Source: an uncultured Alphaproteobacteria bacterium (lineage in GTDB: Bacteria; Pseudomonadota; Alphaproteobacteria; RF32; CAG-239). From it: 43,096 nucleotides of DNA. Position 1 is the first letter of the stretch, and every line of letters starts with the position of its first letter. The stretch is taken from contig CALXTU010000007.1 of assembly GCA_944391495.1 (NCBI GenBank), positions 1 through 43,096 on the forward strand. The letters run 5' to 3'. Below the pieces are notes generated by a model, which ran no database searches, was not told the origin of the DNA, and saw only the letters and a list, made by a program, of their open reading frames with translations. A program made the translations under genes and the position numbers. Shown here piece by piece: positions 25,736 through 35,140 of the stretch.

Positions 25736-25768
25736 AATCCTCGTTTATTAAAACGGGGTTATTTTTTG
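25736..25768 (+). terminator. Probable terminator of tRNA-Thr
   Basis: Stem of 25736-25746 with 25751-25760 and a 4-nt loop, followed by ATTTTTT. It overlaps the end of the convergent merR-type gene. Confidence 0.6.
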
Positions 25769-26190
25769 CCGAAACGCCGTTCTTTTTCTTCATTCAGCTT
25801 TCTAGCTTCCATGGCTTTATCCCAAGACCCCTGCCGGACAGCCTCTTCATACAGGCTGATTTTATAGTTGATTTTATCCAGATGCTTGCGATACAAAGCA
25901 ATCTGCTCCTCAACCTTCTGCTTCTGCGCCAGAAACATATCCAGACGCTGCTGCAGGGTTGCATCGCCTTCCTGATACCAGTCAATATACTGTTTAATAC
26001 CTTTTAAGGGCATACCGGTTTCTTTAAGACACTCAATCATGGCCAGCCAGCCGAGATCCGTATCGGTAAACACCCGCAAACCAGAGCCGCTTTTACGCAC
26101 AAACGGCAACAACCCCTCTTTTTCATAATAACGCAGCGTGTGCGTCGTTACCCCCATCATTTTGGCAACCTGCCCGATGGAATAACTCAT
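25759..26190 (-). CDS. MerR family transcriptional regulator
   Basis: The 143-residue protein begins MSYSIGQVAKMMGVTTHTLRYYEKEGLLPF, the classic MerR winged-helix signature, followed by the long dimerisation helix around residues 75-115. There are no cysteines or other metal-site motifs, so it is closer to the AdhR/NmlR or multidrug-type members than to metal sensors, and the inducer is unknown. The start at 26190 has GGGAG upstream; an in-frame extension to 26232 adds 14 atypical residues. No regulated gene is adjacent in its own direction. Confidence 0.85.
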   Translation of the reverse strand: MSYSIGQVAKMMGVTTHTLRYYEKEGLLPFVRKSGSGLRVFTDTDLGWLAMIECLKETGMPLKGIKQYIDWYQEGDATLQQRLDMFLAQKQKVEEQIALYRKHLDKINYKISLYEEAVRQGSWDKAMEARKLNEEKERRFGKK

Positions 26191-26217
26191 TTTCAAATCT
26201 CCCGAAGTTTCATTTCT

Positions 26218-26248
26218 TTTATAATGAACCATTACGCCTCAAAGTCAA
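26218..26248 (-). promoter_or_regulatory. Putative promoter of the MerR-type gene with 19-bp spacer
   Basis: Minus-strand TTGACT (26243-26248), 19 bp, TATAAA (26218-26223). A 19-bp spacer is typical of promoters that MerR proteins activate by twisting the DNA, which suggests autoregulation. Confidence 0.45.
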
Positions 26249-26262
26249 GCAAAGAATTAACT

Positions 26263-26276
26263 TAGAGTTAACTCTA
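26263..26276. promoter_or_regulatory. Perfect palindrome TAGAGTTAACTCTA, candidate MerR operator
   Basis: A 14-bp perfect palindrome 15 bp upstream of the -35 of the MerR-type gene. It resembles the dyads bound by AdhR/NmlR-type MerR regulators. The rest of 26191-26387 holds no gene that I can see. Confidence 0.45.
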
Positions 26277-26387
26277 CAAAGGTAAAAAGCAAAAAAACGG
26301 CAATAACCTTATCTGCCTTTCTTCTCCAAACCGGAAACCACCTGTTTTTAAACACTGCTCTGCCGATTCGCTCCGGACTGAATAAGA

Positions 26388-28154
26388 CTATTTATCGCCC
26401 AAATCAAGTTTGATATGCAGTTCTTTCAGTTGTTCCTCGGTCGGACTGTTCGGCGCCTGCATCAGCAGATCCTGCGCTTTGCCGTTAAGCGGAAAAGCGA
26501 TAACGTCACGGATAATCTCTTCATCCAGCAAAAGCATCACCAGACGATCCATACCATAGGCCGAACCGGCGTGCGGGGGCGCCCCGAACTTAAAGGCGTT
26601 GATCATACCGCCGAACTTGTTGTCAACCACACTGTTGTCATAACCGGCAATTTCAAAAGCCTTATACATAATTTCCGGCTGATGATTTCTGACCGCGCCC
26701 GACAACAATTCCACGCCGTTGCAGACAAAATCATACTGATACGCCAGAATATCCAACGGATTTTTATTCAACAGCGCGTCCATTCCGCCCTGCGGCATTG
26801 AGAAAGGATTATGTGAGAATTCAACCTTTCCGGTCTCTTCGTTTTCTTCATAAAACGGAAAATCGACAATCCAGCACATCTTAAAACTGTTGGCATCAAT
26901 CAGGCCGAGCTCACCGCCGACTTTATTGCGCAGCCGGCCGCTGAACTTGTCAAATTTCATCCCCTTGCCGGCAACAAAAACAACCGCATCGCCTTCCGCC
27001 GCGCCAAAGGCCGCCTTCAGCTCATTCAGCTTGGCCTCGCTCAGCAGTTTGGCAATTCCTTTGGCTCCGGCGGGCGCAAAAGCAACATAAGCCACACCGC
27101 CGGCACCTTCTTCCTTGGCAAAGGCATCAAGTTTATCAAAAAACGATCGCGGCTTTTCGGCAATGCCCTTAACCGTCATCGCCTTAATAACTTTGCCCTC
27201 TTTGGCCAAAGCATCATAAACCCCGAAACCGCTGTCGCCGAAAAACGCCGTTGCATCCTGCCAAACCAGCGGATTACGCAAATCCGGCTTGTCCGATCCG
27301 TATTTGGCCATCGCCTCGCGGAACGGAATACGCACGAACGGTGCCTGATCAACCGTTTTGCCGTTGGCAAATTCGTTAAAAATTGTTCCCAGCGTATGTT
27401 CAATCACGGCAAACACGTCGTCCTGCGTGGCAAAGCTCATTTCCATATCCATCTGGTAAAATTCGCCAGGACTACGGTCGGCACGCGGATCTTCATCACG
27501 AAAACACGGTGCAATCTGAAAATATTTGTCAAAGCCCGAAACCATAAGCAATTGTTTAAACTGCTGCGGCGCCTGCGGCAAAGCATAAAATTTGCCCGGA
27601 TTCAAACGCGACGGCACCAGAAAGTCGCGCGCTCCCTCCGGAGAAGACGCCGTCAAAATCGGTGTCTGATACTCGACGAAACCCTGCTCGCGCATTAATT
27701 CACGCGAACGCTGAATCACCGCCGAACGCAGCAAAATGTTTTTATGAATCCGCTCTTTACGCAAATCCAAAAACCGGTACTTGAGGCGGATTTCTTCCGG
27801 AGCATCGTCTTCCACCGCAATCTGGAAAGGCAAAACCTCCGCCGCCGAATGTAATACCAAGCCGGTAACTTTAATCTCAATATCGCCGGTCGGCATATTT
27901 TTGTTGATGCTTTCGCGCAAGACAACCTCGCCGTCAATGCCGATAACCGATTCCGGACGAATGGCCTCGATTTTTGCAAACAAATCGGAACTACTGTCAA
28001 ACACGCACTGCGTAATACCGTAATGATCGCGCAAATCGACAAAACACAAATTGCCGAGATTGCGTTTGCGCTGAATCCACCCGGCCAGCTTAACTTTTTT
28101 GCCGATATCTTCTTTCCTGAGTTCCCCGCAGGTATGGGTACGATAAGTTTGCAT
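26388..28154 (-). CDS. aspS: Aspartyl-tRNA synthetase (bacterial type)
   Basis: Charges tRNA-Asp in the cytoplasm. The 588-residue protein has the N-terminal OB-fold anticodon domain ([22 protein letters not shown]), class II motif 2 ([22 protein letters not shown]), the bacterial GAD insertion (about 310-410) and motif 3 near the C-terminus ([10 protein letters not shown]). The start at 28154 has AGAGG 9 nt upstream. Whether it is discriminating or also charges tRNA-Asn cannot be told from this window. Confidence 0.97.
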   Translation of the reverse strand: MQTYRTHTCGELRKEDIGKKVKLAGWIQRKRNLGNLCFVDLRDHYGITQCVFDSSSDLFAKIEAIRPESVIGIDGEVVLRESINKNMPTGDIEIKVTGLVLHSAAEVLPFQIAVEDDAPEEIRLKYRFLDLRKERIHKNILLRSAVIQRSRELMREQGFVEYQTPILTASSPEGARDFLVPSRLNPGKFYALPQAPQQFKQLLMVSGFDKYFQIAPCFRDEDPRADRSPGEFYQMDMEMSFATQDDVFAVIEHTLGTIFNEFANGKTVDQAPFVRIPFREAMAKYGSDKPDLRNPLVWQDATAFFGDSGFGVYDALAKEGKVIKAMTVKGIAEKPRSFFDKLDAFAKEEGAGGVAYVAFAPAGAKGIAKLLSEAKLNELKAAFGAAEGDAVVFVAGKGMKFDKFSGRLRNKVGGELGLIDANSFKMCWIVDFPFYEENEETGKVEFSHNPFSMPQGGMDALLNKNPLDILAYQYDFVCNGVELLSGAVRNHQPEIMYKAFEIAGYDNSVVDNKFGGMINAFKFGAPPHAGSAYGMDRLVMLLLDEEIIRDVIAFPLNGKAQDLLMQAPNSPTEEQLKELHIKLDLGDK

Positions 28155-28246
28155 AATCAAAAACCTCTGTGTTTAATATTCTTCAAGGCTTTTAGTTGTA
28201 GCCTTAAAAGAGCCAAAAATCAACCGAAAACAACATATGTTGCATA

Positions 28247-28290
28247 ACAAAAAGGCCAATTTCCCGAATTCGGGAAATCAGCCTTTGTTT
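28247..28290 (-). terminator. Hairpin terminator of the 28314-28910 gene
   Basis: AAAGGC/GCCTTT arms enclose a perfect TTTCCCGAATTCGGGAAA palindrome; the minus strand ends in a T-run. It lies 24 bp after the stop of the upstream minus-strand gene. Confidence 0.8.
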
Positions 28291-28313
28291 TTCTTTACTC
28301 CTGACGTGTGTTT

Positions 28314-28910
28314 CTACAAGTTAGTGTACCGCACGGACAGTTTCGTCACCACGGACGGTTCTGCCCATTTCACGATTTGCTCCATTGTGTCGTTCCATTC
28401 CGGAACGCCGAGCATGGTGCCCCGATATTTCGGAGAGCGCTCGGTATTGAAGCTCATCACATGCACGGTGCCGCTCTTGCCCAGATAGACAAAGGATTTA
28501 ACAAAGACGGAATCATCTCTGTAAATCTCCTTCAGCCGCTGCCGGTAAGCCGCTTTCCACGCCTCCAGCTTTTCAGCATCCATATCCGGCAGTTCAAACT
28601 TCACCTCGTCTACCATATACCAGATATTTTGGGCATTATACGGCAGATGGTCCTTGTTTTCCTGCACGACATAGGCCGGATACAAAGAATACTTTGCTGC
28701 CATCGACGACAGGATTTCGACAATCGGACATTCCTTCTTCTTAATTTCGAAGAAAATGACCTTGTCCTCGCCATGCGGCGTGACCACAAAACCGTGACGA
28801 ATACGTCTTCCATAGGTTGAGATTACTCTCTCTACCACACTAAGCACCTCAGGTGCAGCAGATGCATCAATCAGCGCATACATCTGCAAAGCTTCTACGT
28901 TTGTTGCCAT
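28314..28910 (-). CDS. Conserved-looking cytoplasmic protein, function unknown
   Basis: With this start the product has 198 residues, no signal peptide and no transmembrane segments. It is mixed alpha/beta by appearance; KVIFFEIKKKECPIVEILSS and NIWYMVDEVKFELPDMDAEKLEAW are the most structured-looking parts. I recognise no family. The start is uncertain: none of the candidates (GTG 28934, ATG 28910, ATG 28886) has a convincing ribosome-binding site. It is monocistronic, with a terminator after it and a small hairpin upstream (28942-28955). Confidence 0.6.
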   Translation of the reverse strand: MATNVEALQMYALIDASAAPEVLSVVERVISTYGRRIRHGFVVTPHGEDKVIFFEIKKKECPIVEILSSMAAKYSLYPAYVVQENKDHLPYNAQNIWYMVDEVKFELPDMDAEKLEAWKAAYRQRLKEIYRDDSVFVKSFVYLGKSGTVHVMSFNTERSPKYRGTMLGVPEWNDTMEQIVKWAEPSVVTKLSVRYTNL

Positions 28911-28941
28911 AGATAAAATAATTAAATTAAACACTAAACCC

Positions 28942-28955
28942 GGTTCCGAAGAACC
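28942..28955 (-). promoter_or_regulatory. TTCG-tetraloop hairpin upstream of the 28314-28910 gene
   Basis: On the minus strand GGTTC-TTCG-GAACC forms a 5-bp stem with a stable UUCG loop about 30 nt before the ATG. It could be a leader element. On the plus strand it is followed by TTTT, so a weak terminator is an alternative. Confidence 0.3.
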
Positions 28956-29144
28956 TTTTATCTCTGTAAGAATTCCCTTTTTCAGAAAATTCCTTAAAAT
29001 TCTATCTAAATTATAATCAATGTGTCTTCTTTATAATCCGCCGACACAGAAAAGCAAGCTTTTTTTTGTACAAATTAAAAAAATCTTAAACCTGTACCTA
29101 TAAACTAAAGCGGTATAAAGAACAGAACATTTCAGGAAAACCCG

Positions 29145-30320
29145 ATGCAACTTATTGAAAAAACCAAAGATTTGGAAAATTTTTGTCAAATCTTAAACGC
29201 CAGAGAATTTATCTGTGTTGATTTGGAATTTATGCGTGAACGCACCTATTTTGCCAAACTCTGCTCAATCCAGATTGCCTCTGTCGCCGAGTCTGCCGTT
29301 ATTGACCCGCTGGCTCCCGGACTTAATCTGACAAGTTTTTTCAATCTGATGCAAGCCCCTTCGGTTACCAAGGTTTTCCACTCCGGCAGACAAGATATCG
29401 AAATCATTTATAACCTTTGCGGCAAAATCCCCGCACCGCTGTTTGATACGCAAATTGCCGCTCAGGCTCTCGGATTCGGCGAAGCCGTCAGCTACGAAAC
29501 TCTGGTCAACGCCGTTTTACATATTGAACTCGACAAATCCTCGCGGTTATCAGACTGGAGCAAACGCCCCTTAAATGAAAATCAGCTTCGCTATGCCCTG
29601 TCAGACGTCACCCATCTGGTAAATATATACCAACACATTCGCAACGAATTGCAAAAACAACACCGTCTGGACTGGATAGCCGGCGAAATCGAAGCCCTGG
29701 CCAATCCGGAAATATACCGTGTCAACCCGCGCGAAGCCTGGCAGAAAATCCGTCATCGCTCACACAATGCATTGTTTTTAACGACTCTGCGCGAACTTGC
29801 AGCCTGGCGCGAACAACGAGCAATTCAAAAAAATACGCCGCGCCAGTCCGTCATCAAAGACGATATATTACTTAATATCTGCGCTGCACGACCGGAAACC
29901 AAAGAGGAACTGGCTGCGGTCAGAGGTGTTCGTCCCGATATGGCCGCCGGCAGAATCGGCGATGAAATCATTGCAGCGCTGGAAAATGTCAAACAATTGG
30001 CAAAAAAAGATTACGTCATACCTGCACAGATCAACCCGCCGGTCACAGATTCTTCTTTATATGAATTACTTAAACTGCTGCTCCGCATTACCGCCCAAAA
30101 ACAAAAAATCGTCCCACACCTGTTGGCATCGGAAGATGATCTTAAAGACTTTTGCCGCCGCTCTCCCCGGGACATTCCCTTTATGCACGGCTGGCGTTAT
30201 GAAATTTTCGGCTGCAATGCCGAAAAAATCAGCCGCGGCGAAACCGCTGTTTTCTACAATCCCTCCAGCCGGCATTTTGAGTTTATCGACATCTCAAAAC
30301 AACTGCCGCAACAGGTCTAA
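29145..30320 (+). CDS. rnd: Ribonuclease D
   Basis: 3'-5' exoribonuclease that trims tRNA and other stable RNA ends. The 391-residue protein has the DEDD exonuclease domain: VDLEFMRERTYFAKLCSIQ (Asp and Glu of Exo I) near residue 25, HSGRQDIEI (Exo II) near 84, and the DEDDy Exo III RYALSDVTHL near 150. HRDC domains follow from about residue 200. AGGAAAA lies upstream of the ATG. Its last 27 bp overlap the convergent ArsR-type gene. Confidence 0.94.
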   Translation: MQLIEKTKDLENFCQILNAREFICVDLEFMRERTYFAKLCSIQIASVAESAVIDPLAPGLNLTSFFNLMQAPSVTKVFHSGRQDIEIIYNLCGKIPAPLFDTQIAAQALGFGEAVSYETLVNAVLHIELDKSSRLSDWSKRPLNENQLRYALSDVTHLVNIYQHIRNELQKQHRLDWIAGEIEALANPEIYRVNPREAWQKIRHRSHNALFLTTLRELAAWREQRAIQKNTPRQSVIKDDILLNICAARPETKEELAAVRGVRPDMAAGRIGDEIIAALENVKQLAKKDYVIPAQINPPVTDSSLYELLKLLLRITAQKQKIVPHLLASEDDLKDFCRRSPRDIPFMHGWRYEIFGCNAEKISRGETAVFYNPSSRHFEFIDISKQLPQQV

Positions 30321-30569
30321 AATTTTCTTGGTTTTCTCGTCTTTCAGACTGTAAAAAATCGTTTGCGCCTTACGCCTGGTCTTAACCAAACGGCCGGCGC
30401 GCAAAATAGCCAGGTGCTGTGATAAAGCCGATTGGCTTAAATCGACCACCTTTTCAATCTCACCGACACTGGCTTCTTTTTCGGCAATATGAAAAAGAAC
30501 TTTCAACCGTTTTTCGTTGGCAATGGCCTTCAACAACCGTGCCGCTTTGCTGATTTCCTGATTATTCAT
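30294..30569 (-). CDS. ArsR family transcriptional regulator without cysteines
   Basis: The 91-residue protein is a bare winged helix: ARLLKAIANEKRLKVLFHIAEKE, then the recognition region VVDLSQSALSQHLAILRAGRLVKTRR, then the wing AQTIFYSLKD. There is no cysteine, so it lacks the ELCVC-type metal site and the thiol switch of BigR/SqrR-type members; the signal sensed is unknown. AAAGGA lies 10 nt before the ATG. It is divergent from xseB, and both strands of the gap carry TATAAT sequences. Confidence 0.88.
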   Translation of the reverse strand: MNNQEISKAARLLKAIANEKRLKVLFHIAEKEASVGEIEKVVDLSQSALSQHLAILRAGRLVKTRRKAQTIFYSLKDEKTKKILDLLRQLF

Positions 30570-30722
30570 GGTATGCTTTTCCTTTCATACTTCTAATTTA
30601 GGAATTAATTATACCGCTGCAAGATGTATAATGCTATTTAATAGATATACTTAGGTATTGCTAAACCGGATTTAATCGGCTAACATTTTACTCCGTAAAA
30701 AATATTTCTTAAGGAAAAGATT

Positions 30723-30968
30723 ATGGAAAACGAAGAGATCAAAGACTTAAGTTTTGAGGAAGCCCTTGCCGGACTGGAAACGATCGTCCGCGAGTTGGAA
30801 AGCGGCCGCATTAAACTGGACGATGCCGTCGCCGCTTATGAAAAAGCCGTTGCCTTAAAACAGCTCTGCGAAAACAAACTCAAAGCGGCTCAGCTAAAAA
30901 TCGAAAAACTCGAAATCACGCCGGATGATAAAGTCTCCGCCGCCGAATTCGTTGTTCCGGAGGCTTAA
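30723..30968 (+). CDS. xseB: Exodeoxyribonuclease VII small subunit
   Basis: The 81-residue protein has the family signature LSFEEALAGLETIVRELESG and the second helix LDDAVAAYEKAVALKQLCENKL. It partners with XseA (not in this window) in single-strand DNA degradation. AAGGAAAA precedes the ATG. It is 5 bp upstream of ispA, the common xseB-ispA arrangement. Confidence 0.95.
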   Translation: MENEEIKDLSFEEALAGLETIVRELESGRIKLDDAVAAYEKAVALKQLCENKLKAAQLKIEKLEITPDDKVSAAEFVVPEA

Positions 30969-30973
30969 AAAAC

Positions 30974-31867
30974 ATGACAGACTTTGCCGCCCGCCTCAAA
31001 GAATTCAGCGCCGATTTCAACAGCCGCCTGCCCGCTCTTTTTAATTTTCCCCAAGGAACCGAACAGCAGGTTTCGCGCGCAATGTTTTATTCCTTAAACA
31101 ACGGCGGCAAACGCCTGCGTCCTTTTCTGGTCTGCAAAACTGCCGGTCTTTTCGGCATAACGTTGCAAATATCTTTTCCCGTCGCCGCATCTTTGGAAAT
31201 GCTGCACACTTACTCACTGATTCACGATGATCTCCCGGCCATGGACAACGATGATTTTCGCCGCGGAAAGCCGACATGCCACAAACAATTTGACGAAGCC
31301 ACCGCCATTTTGGCCGGTGACGGACTGTTGACATATGCTTTTGAAACTTTAGCCAAAGCCCCGGACATTGATGCCACGACCAAAATCCGCCTCTGTGCAC
31401 TTCTGGCCGAACGCGCCGGCGCTTTCAACGGTATGATTGCCGGACAAATGCTTGATTTGCAGACGGATAAAACCCCGCAGCTGTCATCGGAAGAGGTCAT
31501 CAAACACATTGAAGAAATGAAAACCGGCTGCCTGATTGCTTACGCCGTACAAGCCGGAGCCATTTTGGGCAGAGCTTCGGAAAAAGAATACACCGCTTTA
31601 ACAACTTATGCCCGGAAAATCGGTATTGCATTCCAAATATCCGACGACATTCTGGATGTCATCGGCGATTCGGCCCTGATGGGAAAAACTTTGGGCAAAG
31701 ACGCAGCTCAGGGAAAGCTGACTTTTGTTTCGCTCTACGGGCTGGAAACGGCCAGGCAGATTGCCGACAATTTGATTGCCGAAGCCAAAGAAGCATTAAT
31801 ACCCTTCGGCCCGGCTGCCTCCGACCTGAGCGACCTGGCCGATTTCATCATCAGCCGTAATCACTAA
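30974..31867 (+). CDS. ispA: Polyprenyl (farnesyl/geranylgeranyl) diphosphate synthase
   Basis: Condenses isopentenyl diphosphate with allylic diphosphates for isoprenoid synthesis. The 297 residues are of IspA type: GGKRLRPFLV near 50, the first aspartate-rich motif DDLPAMDND near 90, GDGLLTYAFE, and the second aspartate-rich motif DDILD near 225. Chain length was not determined; FPP synthase is most likely from size and neighbours. Convergent 4-bp overlap with the zinc-ribbon protein gene. Confidence 0.93.
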   Translation: MTDFAARLKEFSADFNSRLPALFNFPQGTEQQVSRAMFYSLNNGGKRLRPFLVCKTAGLFGITLQISFPVAASLEMLHTYSLIHDDLPAMDNDDFRRGKPTCHKQFDEATAILAGDGLLTYAFETLAKAPDIDATTKIRLCALLAERAGAFNGMIAGQMLDLQTDKTPQLSSEEVIKHIEEMKTGCLIAYAVQAGAILGRASEKEYTALTTYARKIGIAFQISDDILDVIGDSALMGKTLGKDAAQGKLTFVSLYGLETARQIADNLIAEAKEALIPFGPAASDLSDLADFIISRNH

Positions 31868-32814
31868 TCTTTATTGATAAACGTCAAATAAACATATTTG
31901 GCTGTCGGCGCCGGATTCTTTATCTCAAGATCCAGCGGTATTCTGGTTTGCGGCTCTGCCGTCGACTGCTCAATCTCCCGGTTTTGGCTTTGCAGCAAGA
32001 CGGTATCCTTATCCAGTATTTCAATATGCACAACCGGAACTTCAATGCTCTTATCCGTCTTATTATAAATAAAACCTTTAATCTGCAGCCGTCTTCCCTC
32101 CTCATCGTTGTCAAAATATTCCCAGTTAATGTTCTGAAATTCCAAACCCTCTCCCGGAATTTTGGCTTCAATACCAAAGACCTTGTATACGGCATTAAGA
32201 AAAGGTGCCGACCTGACCACCTGATACCGGTTGTTAAACAATGAAAGCAGCGCAAACACGGCAACAAAAGCCATGACATAACGCCATTTGATTTTAAAAT
32301 GAAACCCTAAAATATTTTTCACCTGCAGCCAGAATTTTTCATAAAAAGGCAGGTGTTTTTCTTCATCAAGCAAATGAGCGGTATGCTCCGACAAGCGTTC
32401 AAAGATTTTTTCAAGATCAACGTCTTCGTCTTCCGCCGCCTCTTCTTCACCGGAAGTATTGTCCGATACCGCTGATGCCTCTGCATCTTCGGGTGTTGTA
32501 TCTTCCGGCAGTTCTTCGGCCGCCGTTTCTTCCGAGACGGTATCTTCCGCAATCCCGGCCGAGACGTCTGTTTCCGGCAAATGCCCGTCGGCTGCGTCTT
32601 CCGCCGTATTTTCCGTCATAACCTCATGCAGCAGATCAAAAGCCTCTCCGGCACTGTCTTCCTTTTCGGTTTCGGGATTATCAACGGCAAACAGCAATTC
32701 ATCTGCCGTAAAAATCTCTCCGCAGCTGCTGCATTCAACCCGGCGAGATTTATCGGCAATCTGCTGCTCGTCAATTTCATATCCGGTATGACATTTCGGA
32801 CAATATATGCGCAT
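31864..32814 (-). CDS. MJ0042 zinc-ribbon / DUF3426-like membrane protein
   Basis: The 316-residue protein starts with a zinc ribbon, MRIYCPKCHTGYEI and VECSSCGEIF (two CxxC pairs). A long Asp/Glu-rich, probably disordered region (about 45-170) follows, then one transmembrane helix (YVMAFVAVFALLSLF near 210), then a C-terminal domain of about 90 residues, presumably periplasmic. This architecture next to ftsEX is familiar from alphaproteobacteria. The function is unknown; the topology suggests a membrane-tethered sensor or adaptor with a cytoplasmic zinc ribbon. It is divergent from ftsE. Confidence 0.82.
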   Translation of the reverse strand: MRIYCPKCHTGYEIDEQQIADKSRRVECSSCGEIFTADELLFAVDNPETEKEDSAGEAFDLLHEVMTENTAEDAADGHLPETDVSAGIAEDTVSEETAAEELPEDTTPEDAEASAVSDNTSGEEEAAEDEDVDLEKIFERLSEHTAHLLDEEKHLPFYEKFWLQVKNILGFHFKIKWRYVMAFVAVFALLSLFNNRYQVVRSAPFLNAVYKVFGIEAKIPGEGLEFQNINWEYFDNDEEGRRLQIKGFIYNKTDKSIEVPVVHIEILDKDTVLLQSQNREIEQSTAEPQTRIPLDLEIKNPAPTAKYVYLTFINKD

Positions 32815-32937
32815 AAAACTTCTCCATCTGAAACTGAATATAAAATGAAAAAGATTTTAATCAAAGTAAAAAAGTACTTTATTAAATAAATAATTGCCTA
32901 TATCTTAGCCTTAATAATTTGCAATGGAGATTCTCGC

Positions 32938-33651
32938 GTGTCTGACCCGAACAATATTATCGAAATGAACAATGTCGGCATCCGCTACGGACAAGGCCCT
33001 GAGATATTAAGTGATATCAAACTCGCTCTGCCGCGCGGCTCGTTCCATTTTCTGACCGGACAAAGCGGCGCCGGCAAAACATCTCTTCTGAGTTTGATGT
33101 ACCTGGCACAAAAACCGAGCCGCGGCCAAATCAGCGTGTTTAACCACAACCTGAGCTTTGCCAACCGCGATCAGCTGGCTTCACTCCGTCGCCGCATCGG
33201 CGTTGTGTTTCAGGATTTTCGCCTGATTGAGCATTTATCTGCCTTTGACAACGTTGCCCTGCCGCTGCGCGTCAGCGGAATGGACGAGCGAGAAATCCGC
33301 AAACGCGTCACCGAACTTCTCACCTGGGTGGAGCTTGATGCTCATATGCAAGACCAGACTTCAATCTTGTCCGGCGGAGAGAAACAGCGTGTCGCTATTG
33401 CCCGCGCCGTCATCAACCGTCCGGATCTTCTTTTGGCCGATGAACCGACCGGCAATGTTGATAATATCATTGCCGGCAAACTGATGAAACTTTTTGTCGA
33501 GCTTAACAAACTGGGAACAACCGTCGTAATAGCCACCCACTCGGACAAAATAATCAATGATTTTGCATATCCCCGACTGCATTTGCAAAACCGCGGCCTG
33601 CACATTTATTATCCGTCGGATATGTCCGCTCTCGGAGGTGTTCATGTCTAG
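32938..33651 (+). CDS. ftsE: Cell division ATP-binding protein FtsE
   Basis: ABC ATPase that with FtsX regulates peptidoglycan hydrolases at the septum. The 237 residues include Walker A GQSGAGKTS near 42, the signature LSGGEKQRVAIARA near 140, and Walker B LLLADEPTGNVD near 162. The start is GTG at 32938 with GGAG about 10 nt upstream. It overlaps ftsX by 8 bp. Confidence 0.95.
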   Translation: MSDPNNIIEMNNVGIRYGQGPEILSDIKLALPRGSFHFLTGQSGAGKTSLLSLMYLAQKPSRGQISVFNHNLSFANRDQLASLRRRIGVVFQDFRLIEHLSAFDNVALPLRVSGMDEREIRKRVTELLTWVELDAHMQDQTSILSGGEKQRVAIARAVINRPDLLLADEPTGNVDNIIAGKLMKLFVELNKLGTTVVIATHSDKIINDFAYPRLHLQNRGLHIYYPSDMSALGGVHV

Positions 33652-34558
33652 CTCGTCTTATATCGCCCGTAAACAGGAACTTCCCTTAAAAGGCGAGAAC
33701 ACTTCGCTGTTTTTACAGGTTATTATATCCATTGCGGTTTTTATCTTTGCGATAACTTTATCGGGCGTTTTATCCGTCGATTCGATGATAAGCAGCTGGA
33801 ATAAAAGTATCCTCGGATCACTTACCGTCCAAATTATCCCCGTTAATGACACCGACAAAGAAAAAGCCCGTGCTGAAACTCTGGCTTATGAAGAAAAGGC
33901 CGTTGATTTTCTCAAATCGGTCAACGGTGTCACCAAGGTTACCCCGCTCAGCGACGAGCAGCTTAATGAACTGCTGCTGCCGTGGCTAGGTGACGGTGTG
34001 GATATCTCGGAACTGCCGGCGCCGCGTATTATCGACGTTCGCATCTCGCCCGATGCCGACTTTGACTTCGCCCAGCTGGCCAAAGACCTGGCTGCAGCCT
34101 CGCCCCAGGCCTCGTTGGACAATCATAAACTCTGGCTCAACAAACTGATTGCCTTTGCCGATGGCCTCAATCTGATTGCAACGACAATTCTGCTTTTGGT
34201 TTCCGCCATCACTTCCGGTGCCATTTTCTATACCACGCAGATGAGCCTCGGCCTGCATCATCATATTATTGAGATTCTGCATATCGTCGGAGCCAAAGAT
34301 GCCTACATCGCCCAGCAATATGCAAAACGCATGGCCTTTTTAGGTTTCATCGGCGGTATTATCGGCCTTTTCTTTGCCGTACCGGCCATTTTCTTCATCG
34401 GTAATCTGGCACTGGCCATTGAAGGCGGCATCATCACCGAAGCCGGCTTAAATTTCGGCGACTGGGCAGTCATTTTATTACTGCCGCTTTTTTCAATGCT
34501 GATTGCCATGCTGACAGCTTATTATACGGTTAAAAAGACACTGAAGAAAATGCTATGA
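33644..34558 (+). CDS. ftsX: Cell division protein FtsX
   Basis: Membrane partner of FtsE. The 304-residue protein has one N-terminal transmembrane helix (LQVIISIAVFIFAITLSG), an extracytoplasmic domain of about 130 residues, and three further helices, the FtsX layout. GAGG precedes the ATG at 33644, inside the ftsE end; an upstream in-frame extension within ftsE is not credible. The stop overlaps the next start (ATGA). Confidence 0.93.
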   Translation: MSSSSYIARKQELPLKGENTSLFLQVIISIAVFIFAITLSGVLSVDSMISSWNKSILGSLTVQIIPVNDTDKEKARAETLAYEEKAVDFLKSVNGVTKVTPLSDEQLNELLLPWLGDGVDISELPAPRIIDVRISPDADFDFAQLAKDLAAASPQASLDNHKLWLNKLIAFADGLNLIATTILLLVSAITSGAIFYTTQMSLGLHHHIIEILHIVGAKDAYIAQQYAKRMAFLGFIGGIIGLFFAVPAIFFIGNLALAIEGGIITEAGLNFGDWAVILLLPLFSMLIAMLTAYYTVKKTLKKML

Positions 34559-35121
34559 TAAAAAAAATCATACTCATTACGGCCTGTTTGCTTTTGTTGA
34601 TATGGGGCGTCGGTTTTTTCCGCTTTGCCTGGCAGATTAATCATTTTGCCGCGACCGATGAACGGCATACCGATGCGATTATTGCCCTGACCGGCGGTCG
34701 CAACCGGATTGCCGAAGCCGTCCGCCTGTTGGAAGAAAACAAAGCTGACCGGTTGTTTATTTCGGGAGTAGACAAAGATATCTCTCTGCAGGATATCAAA
34801 ACAGCCCAAAGTCTTAACGTTTCCGGCCAACAGCAAATTGACATAGGCCATGACGCCTCTAACACCCTGGAAAACGCCGAAGAAACCATGCGTTGGGTAA
34901 ACCAAAACCATATCAAGTCCATCAGACTGGTCACTTCCAATTATCATGTGGCTCGTTCGCTGGCCGAATTCAAAAGACAAAATCCGGAGCTTGAAATTAT
35001 TGTCCACCCGGTCTATTCTGAAAACCTTGAAAAAAAATGGTGGACGAGTTGGCAAACTTTCTCGCTTATTTTTAAAGAATATAATAAATTTTTATACACC
35101 TGCTTAAGAAATAAATTTTAG
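34555..35121 (+). CDS. YdcF/DUF218 family membrane-anchored protein
   Basis: The 188-residue product has an N-terminal membrane anchor (ILITACLLLLIWGVGFFRFA) and a DUF218 domain: AIIALTGGRNRIAEAVRLLEENKADRLFISG, then NAEETMRWV and the conserved VTSNYHVARSLAEF. Related proteins (SanA, ElyC, YdcF) affect the cell envelope; the biochemistry is unresolved. It overlaps ftsX by 4 bp and is 19 bp before plsC. Confidence 0.88.
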   Translation: MIKKIILITACLLLLIWGVGFFRFAWQINHFAATDERHTDAIIALTGGRNRIAEAVRLLEENKADRLFISGVDKDISLQDIKTAQSLNVSGQQQIDIGHDASNTLENAEETMRWVNQNHIKSIRLVTSNYHVARSLAEFKRQNPELEIIVHPVYSENLEKKWWTSWQTFSLIFKEYNKFLYTCLRNKF

Positions 35122-35140
35122 TTGAAAAGAGATTCTGCCG

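Noticed and set aside
33557..33643. N-terminal extension of ftsX inside ftsE
   Set aside because: GAGG precedes the ATG at 33644. The extension overlaps the ftsE coding frame and has no FtsX similarity.
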